Assembly (NCBI RefSeq): GCF_011752935.1
Contig: NZ_VWWO01000003.1
Location: 434,001-498,000, forward strand
Source of the DNA: Chitinophaga sp. Cy-1792
Lineage (GTDB): Bacteria; Bacteroidota; Bacteroidia; Chitinophagales; Chitinophagaceae
Reading direction: 5' to 3'
DNA length: 64,000 nt
In this document: piece by piece, positions 51,833-61,742 of the stretch
How the letters are laid out: each line of letters begins with the position of its first letter
How positions within the stretch are numbered: position 1 is the stretch's first letter
Position numbers and translations under genes: made by a program
Notes under the pieces: model-generated
The model's input: the letters and a program-made list of their open reading frames with translations, nothing else
The model's database searches: none
Told to the model about the DNA's origin: nothing

Positions 51833-52457
51833 ATGGATATTATGGGTAATGTGTGTGTGCTTCTCGCTACAAATACAAGCCCAGACAGGATTTAAACCAG
51901 TGACGGATATGACTCCGCTGAAGCAGCAGTTTGCAAAGGCAGCACAAAACACACAAACGATTCAGTGTGATTTTGTGCAGGAGAAAAATCTCAGTATGCT
52001 GTCTGATAAAATCACCAGCAAAGGGAAATTCTGGTTTAAGAAAGATAATAAGGTAAGAATGGAATATCAGCAGCCATCTTATTATCTGATGGTGATGAAT
52101 GGTAGCCAGATCAGGATCAAGGATGCCCAGAAAGAAAATAAAGTGAATGGGAAGTCCAATAAGATCTTTGAGCAGGTTAATAAAATTACGGTGGACTGTG
52201 TAAGAGGGACGGTGCTGGATAATACCGACTTTAGTACCAAAGCATCTGAAAATGCACAATACTACAAGTTGGAAATGGTGCCTGCCAATAAGGCCATGAA
52301 AGATTATTTCAATAAAATCACGTTGCTGGTAGATAAGCAGGATTATTCTGTGTCGAAGATCACGATGGAAGAACCATCTGGCGATGATACGACCATCAGC
52401 TTTTTACATAAACAACTGAATGCAAATATTCCGGATGCGTTATTTTCTGCTAAGTAG
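51825..52457 (+). CDS. LolA-like outer-membrane lipoprotein carrier
   Basis: The 210-residue protein has a signal peptide (1-19) and a LolA fold: QTIQCDFVQEKNLSMLSDKITSKGKFWFKKDNKVRMEYQQPSYYLMVMNG, then SKITMEEPSGDDTTISF. LolA proteins carry lipidated cargo across the periplasm. In aryl-polyene clusters a LolA relative is thought to move the pigment lipid to the outer membrane. It overlaps the deacetylase by 8 nt and the next lipoprotein gene by 23 nt. Confidence 0.88.
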   Translation: MRKWILWVMCVCFSLQIQAQTGFKPVTDMTPLKQQFAKAAQNTQTIQCDFVQEKNLSMLSDKITSKGKFWFKKDNKVRMEYQQPSYYLMVMNGSQIRIKDAQKENKVNGKSNKIFEQVNKITVDCVRGTVLDNTDFSTKASENAQYYKLEMVPANKAMKDYFNKITLLVDKQDYSVSKITMEEPSGDDTTISFLHKQLNANIPDALFSAK

Positions 52458-53064
52458 TGTCGTTTTGTTGGTGCTGGCGGGTACTGGTTGCCGTTCTGTA
52501 TATAAAGGGCTGCAACGTAAAGATTCCGCCGATGTGAATTGTATAGCGCAGTTCAGGCCGACGTTTACAAATACACTCTACAGTACGCAGGTGAATATTT
52601 TAAAGCATCATCTCAGCGGACTGGTATTTCTGAAGCAAATGCCCGACAGCTCACTCAGGATTGTGTTTGCAAACGAGATGGGCTTTAAGTTCTTCGATTT
52701 TGAATATGATAAAGATGGCAGATTTACCAAGCACTTTATCATTCCCAAGATGGATAAACCGGCCGTGGTGAAGGCTTTGAATCAGGATCTGGCGCTGGTG
52801 TTACTACGCCCGGATTTAAGCCAGGCCCATGTAGCTGTTGAAAATAATGAAAGATTTGTAGTTGTTCCTACAGAAAAAGGAAATAATTACTATATAACGG
52901 ATAACGACTGCACGAAACTGTTACGTATTGAAAAATCCTCTGTACGTAAGCCGGTGGTACGCGTAACGATGGCGCATTATCAGAACGGTGTTCCTGACAG
53001 TATCTACATCCGTCATCTAAATTTTAAATTTAATATCTCCCTGCAAAGGGTCGAAAAAAAATAA
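52435..53064 (+). CDS. Lipoprotein of unknown function in the pigment cluster
   Basis: The protein of about 209 residues starts best at the ATG 52435 (MRYFLLSSVVLLVLAGTGC), which gives a lipoprotein signal with Cys19. An ATG at 52420 adds five residues. The body is mixed beta/alpha, with LKHHLSGLVFLKQMPDSSLRIVFANEMGFKFFDFEY and RVTMAHYQNGVPDSIYIRHLNFKFNISLQRVEKK. It resembles small outer-membrane lipoproteins that accompany LolA in such clusters (LolB-like role, inferred from position). It overlaps the LolA gene by 23 nt. Confidence 0.82.
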   Translation: MRYFLLSSVVLLVLAGTGCRSVYKGLQRKDSADVNCIAQFRPTFTNTLYSTQVNILKHHLSGLVFLKQMPDSSLRIVFANEMGFKFFDFEYDKDGRFTKHFIIPKMDKPAVVKALNQDLALVLLRPDLSQAHVAVENNERFVVVPTEKGNNYYITDNDCTKLLRIEKSSVRKPVVRVTMAHYQNGVPDSIYIRHLNFKFNISLQRVEKK

Positions 53065-53070
53065 CCGAAT

Positions 53071-53430
53071 ATGTTAGCAGGTAACTTTTATACTGTAATA
53101 GCACAACAGCAGGAACCAGGACAGGTAAATGCAACCATTGAATTTAACGGCTCACACCCGATTTTTGGTGGCCACTTTCCTGAGCAGCCAGTGGTACCTG
53201 GTGTTTGTATGATACAGACGATCACTGAGTTTCTGGGTGCTGCCATTTCACGCAAAGCCGTGCTGAAAAAGGCGACCAATATGAAATTCATGAATATGAT
53301 CGATCCACGTAAAACGCCGGTAGTAGATATTCAGGTACAGTATAAAGAAGAAGAGGCAGGTCTGAAAGTGACAGCAGTGCTGAAGCGCGACGATATGACC
53401 TTTATGAAGTTCCAGGGACTGTTTAATTAA
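53071..53430 (+). CDS. FabZ/FabA-like 3-hydroxyacyl-ACP dehydratase
   Basis: The 119-residue hotdog protein has the dehydratase signature FNGSHPIFGGHFPEQPVVPGVCMIQTI, with the catalytic histidine in GGHFPEQP. The usual acidic residue is in the helix ITEFLGA. It probably dehydrates the beta-hydroxyacyl-ACP intermediate to the conjugated enoyl form, like ApeI. Together with the hotdog protein at 42577 it makes two dehydratase-type genes in the cluster. Confidence 0.9.
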   Translation: MLAGNFYTVIAQQQEPGQVNATIEFNGSHPIFGGHFPEQPVVPGVCMIQTITEFLGAAISRKAVLKKATNMKFMNMIDPRKTPVVDIQVQYKEEEAGLKVTAVLKRDDMTFMKFQGLFN

Positions 53431-53434
53431 TTGC

Positions 53435-54652
53435 ATGTCCGCTACACCTACACATAACGAATTATTTGAGCAGCACCGCGTGGCGGTGCTGATTCCTACT
53501 TATAACAATGCCACCACACTGGGGGCAGTGATAAAGGACGCGCTGACCTATACCCATCATGTAATTGTGGTAAACGATGGCGCTACCGATCATACTGCTG
53601 AGGTGCTGGTATCACACCCTTCTGTACAGCTAGTTTCGTATAGTCCTAACCGTGGTAAGGGAATAGCGTTGCGCAAGGGCTTTAGCTATGCCAAAGAGCA
53701 GGGCTACGACTATGTCATCACCATGGATGCAGACGGGCAGCACTTTGCGAGCGACCTTCCGGTGTTACTGAATAAGATCAGTGAAGATCCGGATGCGCTG
53801 GTGATAGGCGCCCGAAACCTGCAACAGGAGAACATGCCGGGAAAAAATACTTTTGCCAATAAATTCTCCAACTTCTGGTTTTATGTGGAAACAGGGCTGA
53901 AAATGCCTGATACGCAGTCTGGCTACCGCTTGTATCCTTTGCATAGAATGGGAAACAGCCAATACTGGTGCACCAAATATGAATTTGAGATAGAAGTACT
54001 GGTACGTAGCGCCTGGAAAGGAATTAAGATAGACTGGGCGCCGGTTAAGGTCTATTATCCGCCGGCAGAAGAGCGCGTTTCGCATTTCAGGCCTTTCCGC
54101 GATTTCTCCCGTATCTCTGTGCTGAACACCGTATTGGTATTCATTACACTGATATATATCAAACCGAGGGACGTTATCCGTTATCTCTCCAAATGGGATA
54201 ACTGGAAGCGTATGTGGAAAGAGGAAGTGCTGAACCCGACAGAAAGTAATAGTAAGAAGGCAGCAGCGATAGGCTTTGGTGTATTTATGGGAATAGTGCC
54301 TATCTGGGGCTTTCAGCTGCTGGTAGCGATATTATTATCAATAAAATTTAAATTAAATAAAGCATTGGTGGTACTGGCTGCACATATCAGTACACCGCCA
54401 TTGACGGTGCTGGTATTATATGCCAGCTTTATCACCGGAAAGATGTATCTGGGGCAGTCTTCCAAGGATTTGATTTTCCTGGGGCAGAGCCTTGCGCAGA
54501 TGAAAAAAACTGCCATGGAGAATCTCCTGCAGTACGTGCTGGGCGCATGCACATTGGCAGTTGCTGCCGGAATTTTATCGTGGCTGGTGAGTCTGGCCGT
54601 TTTATCCATATTCAGAAAAAAGAAACCTCTTCAGGATTTTCAGGAACAATAA
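53435..54652 (+). CDS. Glycosyltransferase family 2 with C-terminal DUF2062 domain
   Basis: The 405-residue protein has an N-terminal GT-A domain (about 10-240), with VLIPTYNNATTLGAVIKDAL, VIVVNDGATDHT, the DXD in TMDADGQHF and DTQSGYRLYPL. The C-terminal DUF2062 membrane domain (about 265-395) includes AAIGFGVFMGIVPIWGFQLL. This fusion is found in aryl-polyene clusters (the ApeJ type) and may add a sugar or phosphosugar to the lipid carrier or pigment. It starts 4 nt after the dehydratase. Confidence 0.9.
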   Translation: MSATPTHNELFEQHRVAVLIPTYNNATTLGAVIKDALTYTHHVIVVNDGATDHTAEVLVSHPSVQLVSYSPNRGKGIALRKGFSYAKEQGYDYVITMDADGQHFASDLPVLLNKISEDPDALVIGARNLQQENMPGKNTFANKFSNFWFYVETGLKMPDTQSGYRLYPLHRMGNSQYWCTKYEFEIEVLVRSAWKGIKIDWAPVKVYYPPAEERVSHFRPFRDFSRISVLNTVLVFITLIYIKPRDVIRYLSKWDNWKRMWKEEVLNPTESNSKKAAAIGFGVFMGIVPIWGFQLLVAILLSIKFKLNKALVVLAAHISTPPLTVLVLYASFITGKMYLGQSSKDLIFLGQSLAQMKKTAMENLLQYVLGACTLAVAAGILSWLVSLAVLSIFRKKKPLQDFQEQ

Positions 54653-54655
54653 AAA

Positions 54656-57600
54656 ATGAGTACTCTCTTCGTAGCGATATATAATTTTTTTGAACGCCAT
54701 AAAACATGGCTATGGATCGCCACTGTCCTGAGTTTCCTGCTGGCAGGCTTTTTCGCCAGTAAGGTAAAGCTGGAAGAAGACATTACCAAAATATTACCGC
54801 AGGATAAGAAGCTGGATAAACTACAACAGGTTTTCCAGGATTCTAAATTTGCAGACAAGCTGATACTGACTATCTCACAAAAAGATAGTGCCGGGCCGGC
54901 GCAACCTGATAGCCTGGTTGCCTATGCGGCGGCCTTCACCAGTAAAGCAAATACTAATTTATCTCCCTATATAAAAAATATTCAGGCACAGGTGCAGGAC
55001 TCCACGGTTATGGGCCTGATGCAGCTGATACAAACGAACCTTCCGATTTTTCTGGAAGAAAAAGACTATGCAAGAATTGACCAGCTGCTACAGCCGGATA
55101 CCTTGCAAAAGTCATTACAATACGATTATAATACGCTGATATCTCCGGCCGGACTGGTGTTGAAGAAGATGATACAGGTAGACCCTGTAGGGATTTCCTG
55201 GATTGGTGTAAAGAAATTACAGCAATTGCAGGCAGATGATCAGTTTGAGTTATATGATAATTATGTGATGACGAAAGACCATCGTCATCTGATGGTGTTT
55301 ATTACACCGTCTAATCCGCCAACGGCGACAAAAGTAAATACACAGTTCCTGGCGGGTGTGGATAAGATCCAGGACACCTTAAAGCAGGAATATCCTGGTG
55401 TATATGCATCCTATTTTGGTGGAACCGCTGTTTCGGCAGGGAATGCCAGCCAGTTACGGCAGGATACCATGCTCACGCAGGGGATTACTGTATTGCTGCT
55501 GGTAGCATTGATAGCACTGTTTTTCAGGAAGAAGCGCGCACCGGTAGTAATTATGTTGCCGGTAGTTTTCGGTGCATTGTTTTCACTGGCATGGGTATAT
55601 ATCATTAAGGGGCATATCTCTGTGGTGGCGCTGGGCGCAGGTTCTGTGGTACTGGGTATTGCGGTGAATTACTCGTTGCACGTCTTTAATCACTTCCGTC
55701 ATACCAGTAATGTGCGGGAGGTGATCCGTGACCTGGCAATGCCAATGACGCTGGGTAGTTTCACTACAGTGGGTGGCTTTTTATGCCTTCAATTTGTAAA
55801 GTCACCGATGCTGCATGACATAGGATTGTTTGCAGCGTTGAGTTTGATAGGTGCAGCGTTGTTCTCCCTGATATTCCTTCCGCACTGGGTTGTAATTGGA
55901 CATAAGCAGGATGTTGTTCATCATCATAAAGAAAACTGGATCGATAAAATTGCCGATTACAAGCCGGAGAAAAATAAGTGGCTGGTAGGCGGGATTGTTG
56001 TGCTGACGGTATTTTTCTTCTTTACGGCCGGTAACGTGAGCTTTGAAAGTGACATGATGCGTATGAATTTCATGTCGCCGGAGCTGAAGAAATCAGAAGC
56101 ACACCTGAATGCGGTCAATGCCTATGTAGCGCAATCCGTATACGTTGTGTCTGATGGCGACAACATGGAATCAGCGCTGGAACATACAGAGCAGCTGATG
56201 CCGGTGATTCATGAGCTACAGGAAAAAGGAGTTATTAAGAAGGTAGCAGGCGTACAGTCGTTGCTGTTATCTGCCAAAGAGCAGCAGGAGCGTATAGCCC
56301 GCTGGAATGCTTACTGGACGCCACAAAAGAAGCAGGAGGTGTTGTCTTACCTTCGCACCCACGGAAAAGAAATAGGCTTTAGCGCTACCGCTTTCGATAA
56401 ATTTGATCAGCTGTTATCTGAAGATTATAAAATACTTTCCCCGGAATCTATTGATATTATTAAGAGTGGATCATTGGGAGATTATATCATGCAGCGCAAT
56501 GGCAATACTTCCCTGGTGACACTCTTAAAGGTAGACCCGGCACATAAGCAGGAAGTATATGATGCGCTGGACAAGCATCCGCATACCACTGTTCTCGACA
56601 AACAATACGCTGCAAACAGGCTGGTGGAGGTGATCAGGAATGAGTTTAAAAGTATTGCCTGGATGACATCCTTACTGGTATTTACTGCTTTGCTGATTTC
56701 CTACGGCCGCATTGAGCTGGCATTGATCACCTTTGTGCCGATGGCCATCAGCTGGGTGTGGATACTGGGAATAATGGGGTTGTTTGGTATCAAATTCAAT
56801 ATTGTAAATATCATTCTTTCAGAATTTATTTTCGGTTTGGGAGATGATTACAGCATATTCATGATGGATGGGTTGTTGCAGGAATACAAGACCGGCAAGA
56901 AAACCATTTCTTCTTTCAAGTCAAGCATCTTCCTTTCCGCACTTACCACTATTCTTGGATTGGGTGTACTCATATTTGCACAGCATCCTTCGCTGAAGTC
57001 TATTGCCCTGATTTCCATTATTGGTATTACTACGGTGGTACTGATTTCACAGGTAATGATACCGGTGCTTTTCAACTGGCTGATTACCAAACGTACCAGT
57101 AAAGGCTTTGCACCGTGGACGTTGAAAGGTTTATTTGTAACGATATTTTCATTTACTTACTTCACACTGGGCTGCTTTCTCATGACAGGCATAGGCTGGA
57201 TACTGATCCGCCTGAACCCATTCAATAAAGAGAAGGGCAAGCTGCTGTACCATAAACTACTTTCTGCGTATACCCGTTCTGTAATATATATCATGGGTAA
57301 TGTGCGTAAGAAGATCATTAACCCATTGAATGAAAACCTGGATACACCTGCGGTGGTTATCTCCAACCACCAGTCTTTCCTGGATATCCTGGTATCAACG
57401 ATGCTGCATCCGAAGGTAATTTTGCTCACCAATCAATGGGTGTGGAGATCGCCGGTGTTCGGGTCGGTAGTGCGGCTGGCAGACTATTACCCCGTGGCCG
57501 ATGGTGCAGAGGGGGCTATTGAAAAGTTGCGTGACCGCGTGAAAGAAGGGTATTCCATCATGGTATATCCGGAAGGAACGCGTAGTGCTGATCCTGGTAT

Positions 57601-58531
57601 CAAGCGTTTCCATAAGGGCGCGTTTTTCATTGCACAGGAATTAGGGTTGGATATATTACCGATCGTAATACACGGTACCGCCTATACGATGCAGAAGGGC
57701 GACTTTCTGCTGAAAGACGGGCAAATCACTGTGAAGTACCTGCCAAGAATTACAAAGGAAGACATCAGCTGGGGAGAAAACTACAGCGCACGTACGAAAA
57801 CTATCAGCCGCTACTTTAAAGCAGAGTATGAGCAACTGCGGAAAGAAAAGGAAACACCGAAGTACTTCCGGGAGCAACTGACCTATAACTACATCTACAA
57901 AGGGCCTGTGCTGGAATGGTACATGCGTATCAAAACGCGCATGGAAGGCAACTATAAACAGTTCCATGAGCTGCTGCCGAAACGCGGTAAGATCATGGAT
58001 ATTGGCTGTGGATATGGATTTATGTCGTATATGCTGGCCTGGTTGTCGCCGGAGCGTGAGATAACCGGTATCGACCACGATGAAGATAAAATCGTTACTG
58101 CACAACATAACTATTCAAAAACAGGTAATGTGCATTTTATCTGTGCTGATATTGCAGATATTACCCTGGAAAAACAGGATGCATTTATATTGAGTGATGT
58201 CATGCATTACCTGAATGAAGAAGAGCAGGAACAGGTGCTGGCGCAGTGTATCAATGCCCTGACGGATAATGGCGTCATCGTTTTGCGTGACGGCGATGCC
58301 GACAGGAAGCAACGCCACGAAGGCACTAAGTTTACAGAAGTATTAAGTACAAAAGTTTTTGGTTTCAATAAAACAGGAAGAACAGGTTTAACCTTTCTTT
58401 CGGCATCGGGTATACGAAATATCATCCGGAAATATGGAGCTGTAGCAGAAGAAATAGACAATACCCGTTATACATCTAACGTCATATTTGTTATCCGTAA
58501 ATCCCCCCAAAAAATGTATGCACAACAATGA
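54656..58531 (+). CDS. MMPL transporter / lysophospholipid acyltransferase / SAM methyltransferase fusion
   Basis: The 1291-residue protein has three parts. Residues 1-830 are an RND/MMPL exporter with about 12 membrane helices in two halves (segments near 13-30, 280-400 and 665-830) and two periplasmic loops. Residues about 880-1075 are a PlsC-type acyltransferase with NHQSFLD (His905, Asp910) and VYPEGTRS. Residues about 1100-1285 are a class I methyltransferase with IMDIGCGYGFMSYM (1113-1126) and GIDHDED. NCBI uses a trifunctional name for this architecture in flexirubin producers (from memory). It could join acyl transfer, methylation and export of the pigment at the inner membrane. It overlaps the next gene by 14 nt. 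Confidence 0.92.
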   Translation: MSTLFVAIYNFFERHKTWLWIATVLSFLLAGFFASKVKLEEDITKILPQDKKLDKLQQVFQDSKFADKLILTISQKDSAGPAQPDSLVAYAAAFTSKANTNLSPYIKNIQAQVQDSTVMGLMQLIQTNLPIFLEEKDYARIDQLLQPDTLQKSLQYDYNTLISPAGLVLKKMIQVDPVGISWIGVKKLQQLQADDQFELYDNYVMTKDHRHLMVFITPSNPPTATKVNTQFLAGVDKIQDTLKQEYPGVYASYFGGTAVSAGNASQLRQDTMLTQGITVLLLVALIALFFRKKRAPVVIMLPVVFGALFSLAWVYIIKGHISVVALGAGSVVLGIAVNYSLHVFNHFRHTSNVREVIRDLAMPMTLGSFTTVGGFLCLQFVKSPMLHDIGLFAALSLIGAALFSLIFLPHWVVIGHKQDVVHHHKENWIDKIADYKPEKNKWLVGGIVVLTVFFFFTAGNVSFESDMMRMNFMSPELKKSEAHLNAVNAYVAQSVYVVSDGDNMESALEHTEQLMPVIHELQEKGVIKKVAGVQSLLLSAKEQQERIARWNAYWTPQKKQEVLSYLRTHGKEIGFSATAFDKFDQLLSEDYKILSPESIDIIKSGSLGDYIMQRNGNTSLVTLLKVDPAHKQEVYDALDKHPHTTVLDKQYAANRLVEVIRNEFKSIAWMTSLLVFTALLISYGRIELALITFVPMAISWVWILGIMGLFGIKFNIVNIILSEFIFGLGDDYSIFMMDGLLQEYKTGKKTISSFKSSIFLSALTTILGLGVLIFAQHPSLKSIALISIIGITTVVLISQVMIPVLFNWLITKRTSKGFAPWTLKGLFVTIFSFTYFTLGCFLMTGIGWILIRLNPFNKEKGKLLYHKLLSAYTRSVIYIMGNVRKKIINPLNENLDTPAVVISNHQSFLDILVSTMLHPKVILLTNQWVWRSPVFGSVVRLADYYPVADGAEGAIEKLRDRVKEGYSIMVYPEGTRSADPGIKRFHKGAFFIAQELGLDILPIVIHGTAYTMQKGDFLLKDGQITVKYLPRITKEDISWGENYSARTKTISRYFKAEYEQLRKEKETPKYFREQLTYNYIYKGPVLEWYMRIKTRMEGNYKQFHELLPKRGKIMDIGCGYGFMSYMLAWLSPEREITGIDHDEDKIVTAQHNYSKTGNVHFICADIADITLEKQDAFILSDVMHYLNEEEQEQVLAQCINALTDNGVIVLRDGDADRKQRHEGTKFTEVLSTKVFGFNKTGRTGLTFLSASGIRNIIRKYGAVAEEIDNTRYTSNVIFVIRKSPQKMYAQQ

Positions 58532-60041
58532 GGTCATACTAATCGGTAGTGGTCTTGGTGGCCTTGTAACCGGTGCTATACTGAGCATGAACGGTTATAA
58601 GGTACGCATATACGAAAAAAACCGTCAGATCGGTGGTTGTTTGCAGACCTATTCCCGGGACAAAGTCATCTTTGATTCCGGTGTCCACTATATCGGTGGA
58701 CTGGCGCCGGGAGAGAACCTGTACAAGGTTTTCAATTACCTGGGTATTCTGGACAAGCTGAAGCTGAAACGCATGGATATGGATGGTTTCGACCACATTT
58801 CCTTTGGCGGCGATGCTAAAGTATATAAGCTGGCACAGGGAAAAGAGAATTTTATCTCCACACTGGTAAAGGATTTTCCGGAAGAGAAAGCCGCTATCCA
58901 TGCCTATTATGAAAAGATAAAAGAAGTATGTAGCAAGTTCCCTTTGTACAATCTTCGCCTTGGCGACTATGAAGAAAAAAGGAGTGTGCTGCATTTCAAT
59001 GCTGCCGAGTATTTACAGGAACTTACCGGCAATACGCGGTTACGGAATGTGCTGGCAGGAAACAACCTGCTCTATGCGGGTGTGGCTGCTAAAACGCCGT
59101 TGTATGTACATGCATTGGTGGTCAACAGCTATATGAACAGTTCCTGGAAATGTGTGGATGGAGGTTCTCAGATTGCCAAGTGGCTGGGCCGCCGTATCAT
59201 GGAGAATGGTGGTGAAATCATCCGTAACAATGGTGTAACCGCCATAGTAGGTGAGGGTGATAAAGTAGATCATATCCTGCTACAGGATGGAAAAAAGGTG
59301 AAGGGAGATCATTTTATTTCTAACCTGCATCCCGCGCAGACAACGGCTATGACGCAAAGTGATATGCTTCGTGGCGCTTATCGCAACAGGATGCAGTCGC
59401 TCGAAAATTCTACCGGCGCCTTTGTACTGAATGTGGCCTTGAAGCCGGGTACTTTCCCTTATCTCAACCATAACTACTATTACCATGCCTCCGACGATGC
59501 ATGGGCAGGTATTCATTATCAGACTGGAACCTGGCCTGAAACATACGCGATGTATGTATCTGCCAGCTCGAAGAATGACGTATGGGCCGATAGTCTGAGC
59601 ATAATGACGTATATGCATTATGATGAATTACAGCCATGGCAGCATACTTTCAATACCGTATTACAACCCGACAGCAGGGGAGCTGCGTATGAGGACTTCA
59701 AAAAAGCGAAGGCAGACCAGCTGATAACCTGTGTGGAAAAGCGTTTTCCGCGCTTCAGGGATTGTATACAGTCTTATTATGTAGCCACCCCATTGTCCTA
59801 CCGCGATTATATCGGTACAGGGGATGGCAGTATGTATGGCGTACTGAAGGACAGTAAAGAACCACTGCGTACGATGGTGTCATCCCGTACAAAGCTGGCT
59901 AATTTGTATCTTACAGGTCAAAACCTGAACTTACATGGAATTTTGGGAGTGACGATGAGCAGTGTGATTACGGCATCGGAATTCCTGGGTATGGAACATC
60001 TTGTAACAGCAATTAACAATGTATCAGCAAACGACGTATAG
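58518..60041 (+). CDS. FAD-dependent phytoene desaturase-like oxidoreductase
   Basis: The protein of about 507 residues starts at the ATG 58518 (MHNNEVILIGSGLGGLVTG), which overlaps the fusion gene by 14 nt. A longer frame from 58488 adds ten unlikely residues. Motifs are the FAD site GSGLGGLVTGAIL, YEKNRQIGGCLQTYS, the dehydrogenase segment around VDGGSQIAKWLGRRI and the C-terminal LTGQNLNLHGILGVTMSSVITASEFLG. It resembles carotenoid desaturase/isomerase-type NAD(P)/FAD enzymes. In this cluster it might desaturate or isomerise the polyene or modify the alkylresorcinol. The exact reaction is unknown. Confidence 0.87.
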   Translation: MHNNEVILIGSGLGGLVTGAILSMNGYKVRIYEKNRQIGGCLQTYSRDKVIFDSGVHYIGGLAPGENLYKVFNYLGILDKLKLKRMDMDGFDHISFGGDAKVYKLAQGKENFISTLVKDFPEEKAAIHAYYEKIKEVCSKFPLYNLRLGDYEEKRSVLHFNAAEYLQELTGNTRLRNVLAGNNLLYAGVAAKTPLYVHALVVNSYMNSSWKCVDGGSQIAKWLGRRIMENGGEIIRNNGVTAIVGEGDKVDHILLQDGKKVKGDHFISNLHPAQTTAMTQSDMLRGAYRNRMQSLENSTGAFVLNVALKPGTFPYLNHNYYYHASDDAWAGIHYQTGTWPETYAMYVSASSKNDVWADSLSIMTYMHYDELQPWQHTFNTVLQPDSRGAAYEDFKKAKADQLITCVEKRFPRFRDCIQSYYVATPLSYRDYIGTGDGSMYGVLKDSKEPLRTMVSSRTKLANLYLTGQNLNLHGILGVTMSSVITASEFLGMEHLVTAINNVSANDV

Positions 60042-61737
60042 TACAGCAAACAGGAAGAAGAAACGCAGCGGCTGGAGGAAACTCGGCAGGGCGCTGCTAT
60101 GGATATTCGGAACGATATTGGTGCTGTTTATTGCACTGGCAATATATCTGGTAGTGGTAAGTAAAATAGACCCGCCGAAGATCGCCAATACCGATGCGTT
60201 GAAGCTGGAACGTAAAGAAATAGCGCCAGGCGCCTATACACTGGGCAATAACTGGTTCAGGCACAGCAACAGCGGACTCTATGAAATGTACGTGGAAGGC
60301 GCGCCCTTTGAACGCGGCGTTGCAAATGGAAAGCTCTCCAAAGAGCTGATCATTCGTCAGGAGGATAATTTTATCGCACAGATCAGTAAAATGATCCCAT
60401 CTAACTTCTATCGTCATTTTTTAAAATATTTTATCGGATTCTTTAACAGGCATCTGGCAGAGAATGTAGCAGCAGAATTCCAGGAAGAAATCTATGGAGA
60501 ATCTTTTTCTGCCTCTCCCAACTACGACTATATCGGCAGTAACTATGAGCGTTTGATGAACTATCATGCTGCACATGATATCGGGCATGCCTTGCAGGGA
60601 ATGGCGCTGGTAGGATGTACTTCCTTTGCCACCTGGGATGAGCAGTCGGCAGACAGCAACCTGATCATAGGCCGCAACTTTGACTTCTATATGGGAGATA
60701 AGTTTGCCGAAGATAAGATGGTGGTGTTTTATCATCCGGAGAAGGGTTACAACTTTATGTTTGTTACCTGGGGCGGGTTTACAGGCGTTGTTTCCGGTAT
60801 GAACGATCAGGGACTTACCGTGACCATCAATGCCGCCAGAACAGACGTGCCTTTCGGGGCCGCTACGCCGGTGTCACTCGTGGCAAGAGAGATTCTGCAA
60901 TATGCCAGAACGATAGACGAAGCCTGGGCCATTGCCTCCAAACGTAAAATGTTTGTTTCTGAATCGTTCCTGATAGGTAGTGCCATCGATAACAAAGCCG
61001 TGGTGATTGAAAAAACACCTACCGGCATGGATAGATATAGTACCAATGAACATTTCATTACCTGTACCAATCACTTCCAGGGCGACTCCCTGCGCGTGCT
61101 GGCATCAAATAAATTGCAGGTTGCTGAAAGCGCCTCTGCGTACCGCTATCAGCGCCTTACAGAACTGATGAAGCGCAACGGGCCTAACACCGTTCAGAAA
61201 ACGGTTGACATCCTTCGTGACAGAAGGGGTCTGCATGATGCAAACATTGGTATGGGCAATGAGAAAGCAATTAACCAGTTTATTGCACACCACGCCATCG
61301 TTTTTGAACCGAAGAAAAAGCTGGTGTGGGTGTCTACAGCGCCTTTCCAGATGGGCGAATTCGTGGGTTATGACCTGAATAAAATATTCAGTATGCATGG
61401 CCTGGATTCGAACCATGAAGTATATGATTCGGCATTGACCATTCCTGCAGATAGTTTCCTGGTAACAAAAGATTATGCTGACTGGAAAGCATTCCATCAG
61501 CTACGTGAGGATATGTCTGACGGTAAGGCAGTAGACCTGAAAGCTATGGTGGCATTGAATCCTGAGTGGTACCATACTTATGTGCTGGCAGGGGATTATT
61601 CCTATAAGCATAAAGATTTTGCAGCAGCAAAAGGATATTACAAAACTGCGCTTACCAAAGTAATCGCTACGAAGGGAGAGGAGAACCATATCCGCAAGCA
61701 GCTGGAGTTGTCAGAGAAAGCATTACAGAAAAAATAG
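60019..61737 (+). CDS. C45 family (acyl-CoA:6-APA acyltransferase-type) Ntn-hydrolase
   Basis: The 572-residue protein has an N-terminal basic stretch and membrane anchor (about 24-48). The Ntn-hydrolase domain's likely nucleophile is Cys200 in MALVGCTSFATW, followed by NLIIGRNFDFYMGD, VTWGGFTGVVSGMNDQGLTV and SFLIGSAIDNKAVVIEKTP. The C-terminal 100 residues form a TPR-like helical end. In the AAT family self-cleavage before the Cys exposes the active N-terminus. It may act as an acyltransferase or amidase on the pigment in the periplasm. It overlaps the preceding gene by 23 nt. Confidence 0.86.
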   Translation: MYQQTTYSTANRKKKRSGWRKLGRALLWIFGTILVLFIALAIYLVVVSKIDPPKIANTDALKLERKEIAPGAYTLGNNWFRHSNSGLYEMYVEGAPFERGVANGKLSKELIIRQEDNFIAQISKMIPSNFYRHFLKYFIGFFNRHLAENVAAEFQEEIYGESFSASPNYDYIGSNYERLMNYHAAHDIGHALQGMALVGCTSFATWDEQSADSNLIIGRNFDFYMGDKFAEDKMVVFYHPEKGYNFMFVTWGGFTGVVSGMNDQGLTVTINAARTDVPFGAATPVSLVAREILQYARTIDEAWAIASKRKMFVSESFLIGSAIDNKAVVIEKTPTGMDRYSTNEHFITCTNHFQGDSLRVLASNKLQVAESASAYRYQRLTELMKRNGPNTVQKTVDILRDRRGLHDANIGMGNEKAINQFIAHHAIVFEPKKKLVWVSTAPFQMGEFVGYDLNKIFSMHGLDSNHEVYDSALTIPADSFLVTKDYADWKAFHQLREDMSDGKAVDLKAMVALNPEWYHTYVLAGDYSYKHKDFAAAKGYYKTALTKVIATKGEENHIRKQLELSEKALQKK

Positions 61738-61742
61738 TTATT

